Below, one piece after another: positions 35,710 to 43,761 of a stretch of 64,000 nt of DNA. The first letter of the stretch is position 1, and each line of letters starts with the position of its first letter. A model generated the notes under the pieces. It saw only the letters and a program-made list of their open reading frames with translations, searched no databases and had not been told where the DNA came from. The stretch is from Anaerolineaceae bacterium. Its GTDB lineage: Bacteria > Chloroflexota > Anaerolineae > Anaerolineales > Anaerolineaceae. Location: assembly GCA_029975475.1 (NCBI GenBank), contig JARKPB010000003.1, forward strand, positions 322,067-386,066, in the 5' to 3' direction. A program made the translations under genes and the position numbers.

Positions 35710-35807
35710 GATTTCATCAAAAGAAATCCCGCTGAGTCTTGTTTGATCAATTTCAGCCGCAAGAGTCGAGAAGAAAAAGCGAACAGGGTTTTCAGGACAG
35801 GGGAGTT

Positions 35808-36611
35808 ATGGACCACGATCATCCAGTCACATGGTTAGAAGCCGTGCTTATCAGAGCCCAAACGGAACGATGGTGCACCACGCCGCACTGCACAACATGC
35901 GGTAGTATGACTTTTAAGATGGCGTACTGGTCCGCGGCAGCCCGGCAGGCAGGCGTGCGTGTTTGGATCAGTCCAAATCAAACCCCGAGAGACTTTTTAG
36001 CTGCTTTAACATCTGCCGAACTAGAATAAGTCGTCCGCACGCTTGTTGATGGTCTTCGCGAACTGCCCGAAAAATGGGCCGACTCAGCAGCGGTCAGCAC
36101 AATCTTAAGTGATATCGATCCGCCGTTCCTCAAGTTTGGCGTGCCAATTGCTTTGAAAAAAACATTGGGCAACAGCCCGGCCGGCGAGGAACTGGCTTTT
36201 ATGCTGGAATATGAAAAAAGCAGAAGAGAAGCAAGAAGGCAGTGGGAAATCTACAACAGTCCGGAGGCGGCTGAAGAACGGAAGCGGATAAAACGAGAGA
36301 AGAAGGCAAAAGAACATGCTCTCCGTCAGGCGAAAACGCTTCAAAAGAATGCGGAACGCCTGGAGATGCTGTCAGCCCTTACCCTCCTCTCTCCCAAAGA
36401 ACGTCTTTCGAGATTTGCCCTGGATACAAAACTCAATTTGGACAGCATCACCCCCGAGTTGATACCGGCGGATGAAAATTGCCTGACAGGCTGGAATCAA
36501 TCAGAAGCGAGGGCACTCATCACGCGGATTGGGCGAAGAAAAGGCTCATGGGGCCGCCTGCGGCGGTTCATTGAACATTGGCTGACAACCGCCGAAGAAA
36601 AAGCTGACTGA
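35808..36611 (+). pseudogene. Uncharacterised gene interrupted by an in-frame TAA
   Basis: Reading frame from the ATG at 35808 (GGGGAG before it) to the stop at 36611, 268 codons, broken only by TAA at 36027-36029 (codon 74). The frame stays coding-like on both sides, so a single nonsense change is likely. The first part has WCTTPHCTTCGSMTF with a Cys/His cluster that could bind a metal; the second part begins VVRTLVDGLRELPEKWAD and contains a long charged coiled coil (around EERKRIKREKKAKEHALR), ending in WGRLRRFIEHWL. Family not recognised. The downstream part could still be made from an internal start at 36141. Confidence 0.6.
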
Positions 36612-36942
36612 TTGGCGTTCAAACCATTGCGTCCCGCAGCTGTAAGCGAAAGTAGCAGCCTGACCAGCAGGGTCTACTCACAGACAAAGAGGATCAATCA
36701 CAGATCATTTGGCAGCCCGGCACACGCGGCTCAATTCCCTGGCTGTCCATCATTGTTCAAGTACCTTTACGGTTTTCTGGCTAAAGGCGTTTCAAATTGT
36801 TCCCCGGGAGGAATTCTTACAGGTCCGCTTTTGTGTTTTCTTGTTGATTTCACGACCATTACGGGTGGCCTGGAAGTTATTCAGGCTAAATCAAAACAGC
36901 AATTTCGCGATGTCCTAACGCTCAGGAAAAAAGTTGTATTGT
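36612..36942. other. Intergenic stretch, nothing recognised
   Basis: 331 bases between the broken gene and the NRAMP fusion gene. An open frame on the plus strand (36612-36998) starts with TTG, has no ribosome site and no coding character. No terminator or repeat was seen. Confidence 0.5.
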
Positions 36943-39225
36943 TCATGCGCCTGCAAAGAAAGTTTGCGCCAGCAAGAAGACATTCAAAGCCAGAATGATG
37001 GCTGTGGTAATCCACGCAAGAATTGAAACAAAAGGCGAATTTTTAAATTCCCCCATAATTTGGCGGTTGCTGGTAAATAATACAAGCGGCACCATCGCAA
37101 AAGGCAGTTGAAACGAAAGGCTGACCTGAGAAAGTATCAGAATCATTAATGGATTCAAACCCAGCCCAATAATCACCAAAGAAGGTATCATAGTAATCGC
37201 CCTTCTCAGCCACACATTAATGTGTTGGTGTATAAAGCCTTCCATGATGACCTGTCCTGCCATGGTCGCTGTGGTTGAAGAAGATAAACCGGAAGCAAGA
37301 AGAGCGATAGCAAAAGCTGTCCCAGCCCAAGGTCCAAGTAAGGGCGTCAGGGTTTGATGGGCAGCTTCCAGGGAATATTCATGTAAACGCCCCCCTGAAA
37401 ACGCTGCTGCAGACATAATTAAAATCGCGGCATTGACAAAAAAAGCTCCGTTAAGGGCCACAAACGAATCCATGATTGCCAGCCGGTAAACAGAATGTTT
37501 TTTCTTTATCGAATCGTTTTTACGAACGCGCGTCTGGATCAGCGCACTGTGCAGATACAGGTTATGGGGCATTACTGTAGCCCCTATGATCCCAACCGCA
37601 ACCAGGGTAGCGCCGGCAGGTAATGATGGGATCAGCAATCCGCGGGCAATTTGCGGCCAGTCTGGTTTTGAGAGCCAGATTTCTGTCATATACATCAGGC
37701 CAATCACCGCGATTAAACCAACAATTGCCAATTCCAGCTTACGAAAGCCGTAACGTTCGAGCAGTAAAATTAAAGATATAACCCCGCCGGTTAGAAGCGC
37801 CGCTGGAAAGAGAGGGATGCCAAAGAGCAGATTGAAGCCGACCGCTCCCCCCAAAAACTCGGCCAAATCAGTGGCAATGGCTGCCAGTTCAGCTGTCACC
37901 CACAGCATGACACTCAACCACTTTGGGTATCTGTCGCGGCAAACCTCGGGCAATGATTTCCCCGTGGCAATTCCAAGTTTAGCAGAGAGGGTCTGCATCA
38001 AAATGGCCATTAAATTGGCCATTAGAATCACCCACAAAAGTTGATAACCGAATCGCGCGCCGCCCTCAATATCCGTTCCCCAGTTACCAGGGTCCATATA
38101 GCCCACACTAATCAGGAAAGCCGGGCCAAAAAACAAGAAAGCCCTTTTCAGAACAGTTCGACTCCCATAACGGAAAAGAAGTTCTTTAAAATGTTCGAAT
38201 TCTTCCTGCAGCCAGGGTTTATGCGGCAGGGGAAATTCACGAACAGTCAGGGCATCCACTTGAATTTGGTTTGCCTGGACACGGGTTAACGGGATGACAT
38301 GCTGATTTAGTTGAAAAAATACCGGATCGCCCAGTGGATCAGCGCGGATGGCCGCGATTTCTGCGCCTTCACAGAGTCCTGCCTTTTCGAGCGTCTGATC
38401 AATTTTCTGCGTATTTCCCAGATGGAGAATCCTGGCGGCCTGACCAATCTCAATTTCCGATAAAGGTATCTGCTCAGCCGGCGCTTCGGTTACAAACACA
38501 GACGCTGCAGCAGCGGGTGAGAGAGCTATTCGTCGTCTTCCGCTCCACAATAAAACGCGATTGGGTTCCCTTTCATCGATTTCAACCTGAGCCCCAGGAG
38601 TCAGTCCCAGCAGCGCGAGTTGAGAAAAAAGGGCAGCAGGCTCATCTTCAACATGGATTACCTGCCCGATTCGCTTCTCTGGCCAGCGATCAAGCGCAAT
38701 CCCCCCATCAGCCACCCAATAAACCCCATCCCGTTGGGGAATTGGATCCCCATGGGGATCGAATTGGGGATTTCCCAATTCATCGGCAAGCCGATCCGCC
38801 TCTTCGGGTGAGGTTAGATGTTCACGCCGCATGGCTTCTTCATGCAGCGCGTTAAGGGCCATACCTTCTTTTTCAGCCAAGTAGCGTTCCCATAAACGAT
38901 GGGCGCGGATCAATTCGATCGCCCTCCGTTCACCCGGAGGTAATATCAAAAGATCTTCACCGTCAACGGTAATCCATTTTCTGCGAACCATCTCTTCAAT
39001 GATTGCAGGTAAGCGCGCGGGCTGAAGTTCTGCCCCGCGCACCAGCTCGAAACGTTTCACTGGGGATTTTTGGCGCGAAAGGTGGTATAGGACTTTCAAT
39101 GCATCTTCAGCGACTTCATCCAAACCTAAAATCACCCGCCGGTTTCGCCGCCAAAGCCAGGCAATAAGGACGGTTTGAATGAGTATGATAATGACAAGAA
39201 CAGCGGTAATGGCGGAAAAATTCAT
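36943..39225 (-). CDS. NRAMP metal transporter fused to a DtxR/MntR-like and FeoA-like sensor region
   Basis: 760 residues. An N-terminal membrane helix (5-25) is followed by a DtxR-type winged helix (about 38-105), then the metal-binding helices HRLWERYL (from H109) and HEEAMRREH with M132, E135, H136 aligning to DtxR C102, E105, H106, and LGNPQFDPHGDPIP (150-163), a hallmark of DtxR. Two FeoA/SH3-like domains follow (182-245, 253-325). The NRAMP part (350-760) has DPGN (378-381) and MPHN (552-555), the Mn/Fe-coordinating motifs, and 11 or so helices. It should import Mn2+ or Fe2+ with protons. A membrane-tethered sensor acting on the transporter itself is my inference. Confidence 0.9.
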   Translation of the reverse strand: MNFSAITAVLVIIILIQTVLIAWLWRRNRRVILGLDEVAEDALKVLYHLSRQKSPVKRFELVRGAELQPARLPAIIEEMVRRKWITVDGEDLLILPPGERRAIELIRAHRLWERYLAEKEGMALNALHEEAMRREHLTSPEEADRLADELGNPQFDPHGDPIPQRDGVYWVADGGIALDRWPEKRIGQVIHVEDEPAALFSQLALLGLTPGAQVEIDEREPNRVLLWSGRRRIALSPAAAASVFVTEAPAEQIPLSEIEIGQAARILHLGNTQKIDQTLEKAGLCEGAEIAAIRADPLGDPVFFQLNQHVIPLTRVQANQIQVDALTVREFPLPHKPWLQEEFEHFKELLFRYGSRTVLKRAFLFFGPAFLISVGYMDPGNWGTDIEGGARFGYQLLWVILMANLMAILMQTLSAKLGIATGKSLPEVCRDRYPKWLSVMLWVTAELAAIATDLAEFLGGAVGFNLLFGIPLFPAALLTGGVISLILLLERYGFRKLELAIVGLIAVIGLMYMTEIWLSKPDWPQIARGLLIPSLPAGATLVAVGIIGATVMPHNLYLHSALIQTRVRKNDSIKKKHSVYRLAIMDSFVALNGAFFVNAAILIMSAAAFSGGRLHEYSLEAAHQTLTPLLGPWAGTAFAIALLASGLSSSTTATMAGQVIMEGFIHQHINVWLRRAITMIPSLVIIGLGLNPLMILILSQVSLSFQLPFAMVPLVLFTSNRQIMGEFKNSPFVSILAWITTAIILALNVFLLAQTFFAGA

Positions 39226-39525
39226 GATAATAAAGCCTGATATCAGGACGTTACTGATCAGCTACGCTTTTGATGGTGATTATACTACCCAGAAAGGAAG
39301 CAAAAAGCAATCAGGAGCAGGTCCTTTCTGATGAAGATGGATACATTTCTCGCTTCATGGCGGTGATTTGAGGGAGCTGACAGGTTTAGTGGTCCCTGGT
39401 TCTTGCTGCCTGGCCTCTTGCGCACAATCCTGTGATTGACGATCATTATCAGGGGCAGGATCAGACACCCAAAACGCTGATTCATGCTCCCCTATCGCTG
39501 ATCGCCACCCCCCTGTATTCAGCAG
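39226..39525. other. Intergenic region upstream of the NRAMP fusion
   Basis: 300 bases. The part next to NRAMP holds the palindromes at 39236-39261 and a -10 at 39279-39284. The rest shows no gene and no clear terminator for the proton-ATPase gene upstream on the same strand. Confidence 0.5.
39236..39261 (-). promoter_or_regulatory. Two palindromes in the NRAMP leader, candidate operator
   Basis: CCTGATATCAGG (39236-39247) is a perfect 12-bp palindrome 10 bp before the start codon, and CTGATCAG (39254-39261) a perfect 8-bp one; both share the CTGATNNCAG-like half. A minus-strand TATAAT lies at 39279-39284, so both are just downstream of the likely promoter. Position fits a repressor site. 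Confidence 0.45.
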
Positions 39526-41889
39526 TTATAAGTGAATTGTTTGAAACACTTTGATTTTTATTCGATCGACAAGGAACAGGTAAAGCACCACAACCGCCAG
39601 CACAATCAAAATCAATATAAACGGAATTGCGGATAACAAAATCCCCTGTGTCGCGAGAATACTCACCAGAACAATATCAAGCAATGTCCCGATCAGCATC
39701 CACCGGCTGGGAATGGAATTCCAAAAATGATGCCGTTCTCTAACCAGATACACATTCGCCTGTCCGGTAAAAACCAACATCACGAACATTAAAGTTTGCA
39801 GCTGCTCAATCGGTAGATGCAGCAGGATTTTTGCGGCATAAAAAAAGCCAAAGGAAAGCAGCAATACCGGCAAGGCGAGGATCAAAGCGATTTTCATCAA
39901 CGAAAAAACATTCCAACGGTCTGGCTTTGAAGAAGCCGTAACGCGGTCGGTCGCGATGGACATTGTGATGAAATCGTTGGCAAACAACAGCAGCACAATT
40001 TGCAGAGGTGTAATCACAAATTCTCCGGATAGGATAAAACCCAAACTTAGAAAGAGGGCGATTTGAAAGGTTTTTATAATTTTATTAAGCGTATAGGTCA
40101 GCATGCGCTGATATATTTCCCGACTGGTTTTGACCGCGCTGACAATATTCTTCAACCCCGGGGTTGTTAAGATCAAACTGGCGGCCGCTTTGGCGACATC
40201 CGTGGCGCTGGCGACGGCAATTCCAACTTCAGCCTGTTTCAAGGCGGGAGCGTCATTCACGCCGTCTCCGGTCATTCCAACCACATGGCCGCCCTGTTGA
40301 AGTCGTTGCACCAGGTGGATTTTATCTTCAGGAAAAACCCCGGCAAAAATATCACAGGAAACATTCCCAGAGTTTTGGGAGTCCTTAATCTTCTCAGCTG
40401 TGCAGACGGGTCCAGAAATTCCAACCTGCCGGGCAATCGCCTGGGCAGTTTCAGCATCATCACCGGTAACCATTAATACCCGGATACCCGATTTCATCAA
40501 GGACTGTATCAAGTCTTTCGAATCGGCTCTTGGGGCATCCTGCAGACCGACCAGGCCCGCAAGGTCTGGGCGCTCATGCTCTTTCCCCACAGCTACTGCC
40601 AAAACGCGAAAACCTTTGGCAGCGAACTCGCGAACCTCCTCTTCAACCGCGCCGCCATACCCGCTCAATCCGGCCAGGGTCAGGGGAGCGCCTTTCATCA
40701 CATTCAAAACAGTTCCATCCGGCTGGCGAATTAATGCCTCAGAACGCTTCTTTTCGGGTTCGAATGGAGTGAAATGAATCACCTGATCTGAAGGGTCAGG
40801 CCTTTTTTGTTGGGCGGCACGGAGAATGGCAATATCCAGCGGATCCTGGGTGGCTTCATCTGAAGCCAGAGCGGCGAATCGAAGGACATCATCCGGAGAA
40901 AATGGAGCATACGCTTTGACTGCCGCGAGAGTTAGCTGATTTTCAGTCAGCGTGCCCGTTTTATCGCTTGCCAGCACATCCATTGACGCGGCTTCTTCAA
41001 TCGCAGACAGACGGGAGACCAGCACGCCGTTGCGGGCGAGTTCAGCCGCGCCCAGAGCAGTCGCCAGGGTAAACATTGCCGGTAAAGCCACTGGCACAGA
41101 AGCCACTAACAGGATCAAAATAAACGGTAATATCGTGTGCCAGGGGATTTGAAGAAGCAGTGAATAAACCGCCACAATCAAGGCAAGGGCTACATCCGCT
41201 ATAACAAGGTATTTGACAATCGAAAACACAACCGTTTCCAAATGGCTGGCTGTTTTCGCCGACCGGACTAGCTCTGCTGTCTTTCCAAATTTGGTCTGCG
41301 AACCGGTGGCAAGAACTTCAGCGGTGGCTTCACCCCGTTTGATGACGACGCCGGCGTAAGCCACCTGCCCTGGTCCGCCATCAACCGGTTCAGATTCACC
41401 CGTTAAACTGGATTGATCCATTTGGATCTGGCCAGCGATCAGTTTGCTGTCCGCCGGCACCAGATCGCCCATCCGCAGATGGACCACATCCCCGGGCACC
41501 AGATGGTCGGCTGGCAGCAATTGCCATTTTCCATCGCGTAAGACGCGCGCCTGTACAGATAATTTTTTACGCAGTAAATCCAGCGCGCTTTGGGCATGAT
41601 ATTCCTGAAAAAAACTCATCCCCGCATTAAACAGCAGCAAGGATCCAATAATGATACCTTCTGTGGTTTTGCCAAGATAGAGCTCCAGTAAGACGGTTAT
41701 TTCCAACATCCACGGAATTGGGCCCCAGAATTTCCTCAAGAACAAAATAATCGGGCTTTTTTTGGAAGTCTGAACCGCATTGAGACCATATTGTTTTAAT
41801 CGCGCGGCCGCTTCAGAGGTGGATAAACCCACCGCTTCCGGATGATTTTCCCCCAAACTCAATGGAGATTGCTGGCTTGTAGATATCAT
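39526..41889 (-). CDS. Plasma-membrane proton-efflux P-type ATPase (P-IIIA)
   Basis: 787 residues. Cytosolic phosphorylation motif DKTGTLTE, the A-domain SSLTGESEPV, PVALPAMFT in helix M4 (the P-IIIA signature, versus PEGL in Ca/Na pumps) and TGDGVNDAPALK in the P domain. Ten membrane helices. It pumps protons out using ATP, as in fungal PMA1 and archaeal homologues. AGGAAG before the ATG. It lies in line with mprF (62 bp gap) and mgtA, all minus strand, and would produce the proton gradient that NRAMP uses. Confidence 0.92.
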   Translation of the reverse strand: MISTSQQSPLSLGENHPEAVGLSTSEAAARLKQYGLNAVQTSKKSPIILFLRKFWGPIPWMLEITVLLELYLGKTTEGIIIGSLLLFNAGMSFFQEYHAQSALDLLRKKLSVQARVLRDGKWQLLPADHLVPGDVVHLRMGDLVPADSKLIAGQIQMDQSSLTGESEPVDGGPGQVAYAGVVIKRGEATAEVLATGSQTKFGKTAELVRSAKTASHLETVVFSIVKYLVIADVALALIVAVYSLLLQIPWHTILPFILILLVASVPVALPAMFTLATALGAAELARNGVLVSRLSAIEEAASMDVLASDKTGTLTENQLTLAAVKAYAPFSPDDVLRFAALASDEATQDPLDIAILRAAQQKRPDPSDQVIHFTPFEPEKKRSEALIRQPDGTVLNVMKGAPLTLAGLSGYGGAVEEEVREFAAKGFRVLAVAVGKEHERPDLAGLVGLQDAPRADSKDLIQSLMKSGIRVLMVTGDDAETAQAIARQVGISGPVCTAEKIKDSQNSGNVSCDIFAGVFPEDKIHLVQRLQQGGHVVGMTGDGVNDAPALKQAEVGIAVASATDVAKAAASLILTTPGLKNIVSAVKTSREIYQRMLTYTLNKIIKTFQIALFLSLGFILSGEFVITPLQIVLLLFANDFITMSIATDRVTASSKPDRWNVFSLMKIALILALPVLLLSFGFFYAAKILLHLPIEQLQTLMFVMLVFTGQANVYLVRERHHFWNSIPSRWMLIGTLLDIVLVSILATQGILLSAIPFILILIVLAVVVLYLFLVDRIKIKVFQTIHL

Positions 41890-41951
41890 GATCTTCCTGC
41901 CTTTTCAATGAATTGACCCTTCGCAGAACAGCGATCAGCCCGGCCGGGCGG

Positions 41952-43643
41952 TTAATTCCAGATGAACTTAAACAGAGAATTCTTTTGAGAATGAACCTTT
42001 AGTAAAGTGGTTAGCACCAGAGGCAGGCTGCCCGCGCCAGGGTATACCAGATAACGAGGTTCCCAGCGGGGATGAAATTTTTCCTTAAAATCATGCAAAC
42101 CTTTGAAATTATAAAACCGGGATACATACTCCGATAGTTTATGCAGTGCTTGCTCAACCCGCGGATCTTCTGGCTTTTCTCCAACCCCCACAACCGCGCT
42201 CAAGCCCAGACTAAAACTGGCATATCCCTGTTGTTTTGCCCACTGAAGCATTTTTACAAAGAGGAAATCCATCGTGCCGTTGGGCACATCAGGGTAATGG
42301 CGCATCAAGTCAAGCGTTAATTCGTTTTTTTGATATTCCGATACCAGATTGGCAAAGGCGATGATGGACGCGCCGTCTTCAGCCCGGACGACAATTACGT
42401 GACTATTACGGATATACTGCTCTTCAAACCAGCCGTCCGAAAAATGCATTTCTCCACCATGACGGGATGTCAGCCAGGCATCGCTGATTTCATGCAGCTT
42501 GTAAATGATCAGATCATCAATCGGCGGCAAGAGCACCTCGGCGCTGAAGCCTCCCCGCTCCATTCGACTGACAGCATTTCGAAGATTCTTGTTTTGACTG
42601 CCCTCCAGAGAAAATGTCGACAGGTCAACAATCGCTTCATTGCCAATACAGATCACATCGAAGCCAAGACTCCGGTAAATCCCCAGATAATCAGGAAGGG
42701 TAGACACGAACGCGGGTGTCCAGTCGTTGCGAACACAGAAATCTTTGAAGCGAGCAACCGCTTCGAGGATCTGTCCATCCGGCCCTATCGGATCGCCCAG
42801 CACCATCGCGCCGCGCCCGCTGACGGCATAGGCAATGACCGTATCTTCACCGCCAAAAAAGTATGATTTATCCTCAAATAACACCGCCCGCGCCAGAGCA
42901 GTGCGCCCGTTTTGACGCACAATTTTTTCAGCCCGCGCTCGTTCCTGCGCTGTGGCGGGTTGGCGCACCAAGACCGGGCGAATCATCATCGCCAGAGCAA
43001 AGCCCAGCGTTCCCATTCCAATGGCATAAATTGAATCGGCAAAATACCGGCCAAAACCAGTGATTGGTTGTAATCCCGGATTGTACAGGGCAATCACCAT
43101 CATCAATGTTTGACGAATCGCTCCCATTAAACTGAAAGGGGTACGAAAATGGCGATCCAGAAGATAAAAGCCCAGCGTACCGTACAGCAAAGTAAATAAG
43201 AGCGCGGCGAAAAACACCACGATCCCTTGTTTGATGGAAGGCGGATCGCTTAACGCGTGAAAACTGCTGCGGAGAAGAAGCATCATAACCAGCAGACCAA
43301 ATGAGAGGCTGGCTTCCTCAAAGTCCAACCCTTTAATCAGGTGCGAAAGGATGGAAACGCTTAAGACGCTGACCGTTAGAATCCAGGCAAGACGCTTTCG
43401 CCGCCATAAACTGCTGGCGAGCAGCAGTAAAGCGAAACCCGCAAATGCAGAGGCCAGGCGGCTGCCGTAACGGACCTCAAACGGAATGATCTCTCTTAAA
43501 AGTGCCAGACGGTCCAACAATGCGGGTTGAACAGCCGAAATGAGGTTGACCATTCCCGTCACAAAGGTAATCAGCGCGGTTGCCCTTACGCCCCATTTCT
43601 CAATTCTTGAAAATTTTCTCGGGCTGATTGAAAATGCCTTCAT
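41952..43643 (-). CDS. mprF: MprF-like lysyl/aminoacyl-phosphatidylglycerol synthase
   Basis: 563 residues. Six or so N-terminal helices (to about residue 230) followed by the DUF2156 catalytic domain: GRGAMVLGDPIG, SLGFDVICIGNEAIVDL, NLRNAVSRMERGGF, and VPNGTMDFLFVKMLQWAKQQG. It moves an amino acid from tRNA to phosphatidylglycerol, making the membrane less negative and protecting against cationic peptides and acid. The N-terminal flippase-like part is shorter than in Staphylococcus MprF (about 840 residues). AGGAGG lies before the ATG. Confidence 0.87.
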   Translation of the reverse strand: MKAFSISPRKFSRIEKWGVRATALITFVTGMVNLISAVQPALLDRLALLREIIPFEVRYGSRLASAFAGFALLLLASSLWRRKRLAWILTVSVLSVSILSHLIKGLDFEEASLSFGLLVMMLLLRSSFHALSDPPSIKQGIVVFFAALLFTLLYGTLGFYLLDRHFRTPFSLMGAIRQTLMMVIALYNPGLQPITGFGRYFADSIYAIGMGTLGFALAMMIRPVLVRQPATAQERARAEKIVRQNGRTALARAVLFEDKSYFFGGEDTVIAYAVSGRGAMVLGDPIGPDGQILEAVARFKDFCVRNDWTPAFVSTLPDYLGIYRSLGFDVICIGNEAIVDLSTFSLEGSQNKNLRNAVSRMERGGFSAEVLLPPIDDLIIYKLHEISDAWLTSRHGGEMHFSDGWFEEQYIRNSHVIVVRAEDGASIIAFANLVSEYQKNELTLDLMRHYPDVPNGTMDFLFVKMLQWAKQQGYASFSLGLSAVVGVGEKPEDPRVEQALHKLSEYVSRFYNFKGLHDFKEKFHPRWEPRYLVYPGAGSLPLVLTTLLKVHSQKNSLFKFIWN

Positions 43644-43761
43644 GATGAGCGCCCTCCTCTATCCCCTTTTCTTCCTGACAAGATAATCCCGGAGCGAAGA
43701 AACCGCTCCTGTCAACAATTTTCCAGGCCAGCCTGTCGGCGCCCAAGCATTAAGCCAAAAT

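Noticed and set aside
36612-36998. 128-codon plus-strand frame after the broken gene
   Set aside because: TTG start without ribosome site, runs into the convergent NRAMP gene, no coding character.
39226-39300. Manganese yybP-ykoY riboswitch before the NRAMP fusion
   Set aside because: The leader has simple palindromes but not the three-way junction with paired loops; too short.
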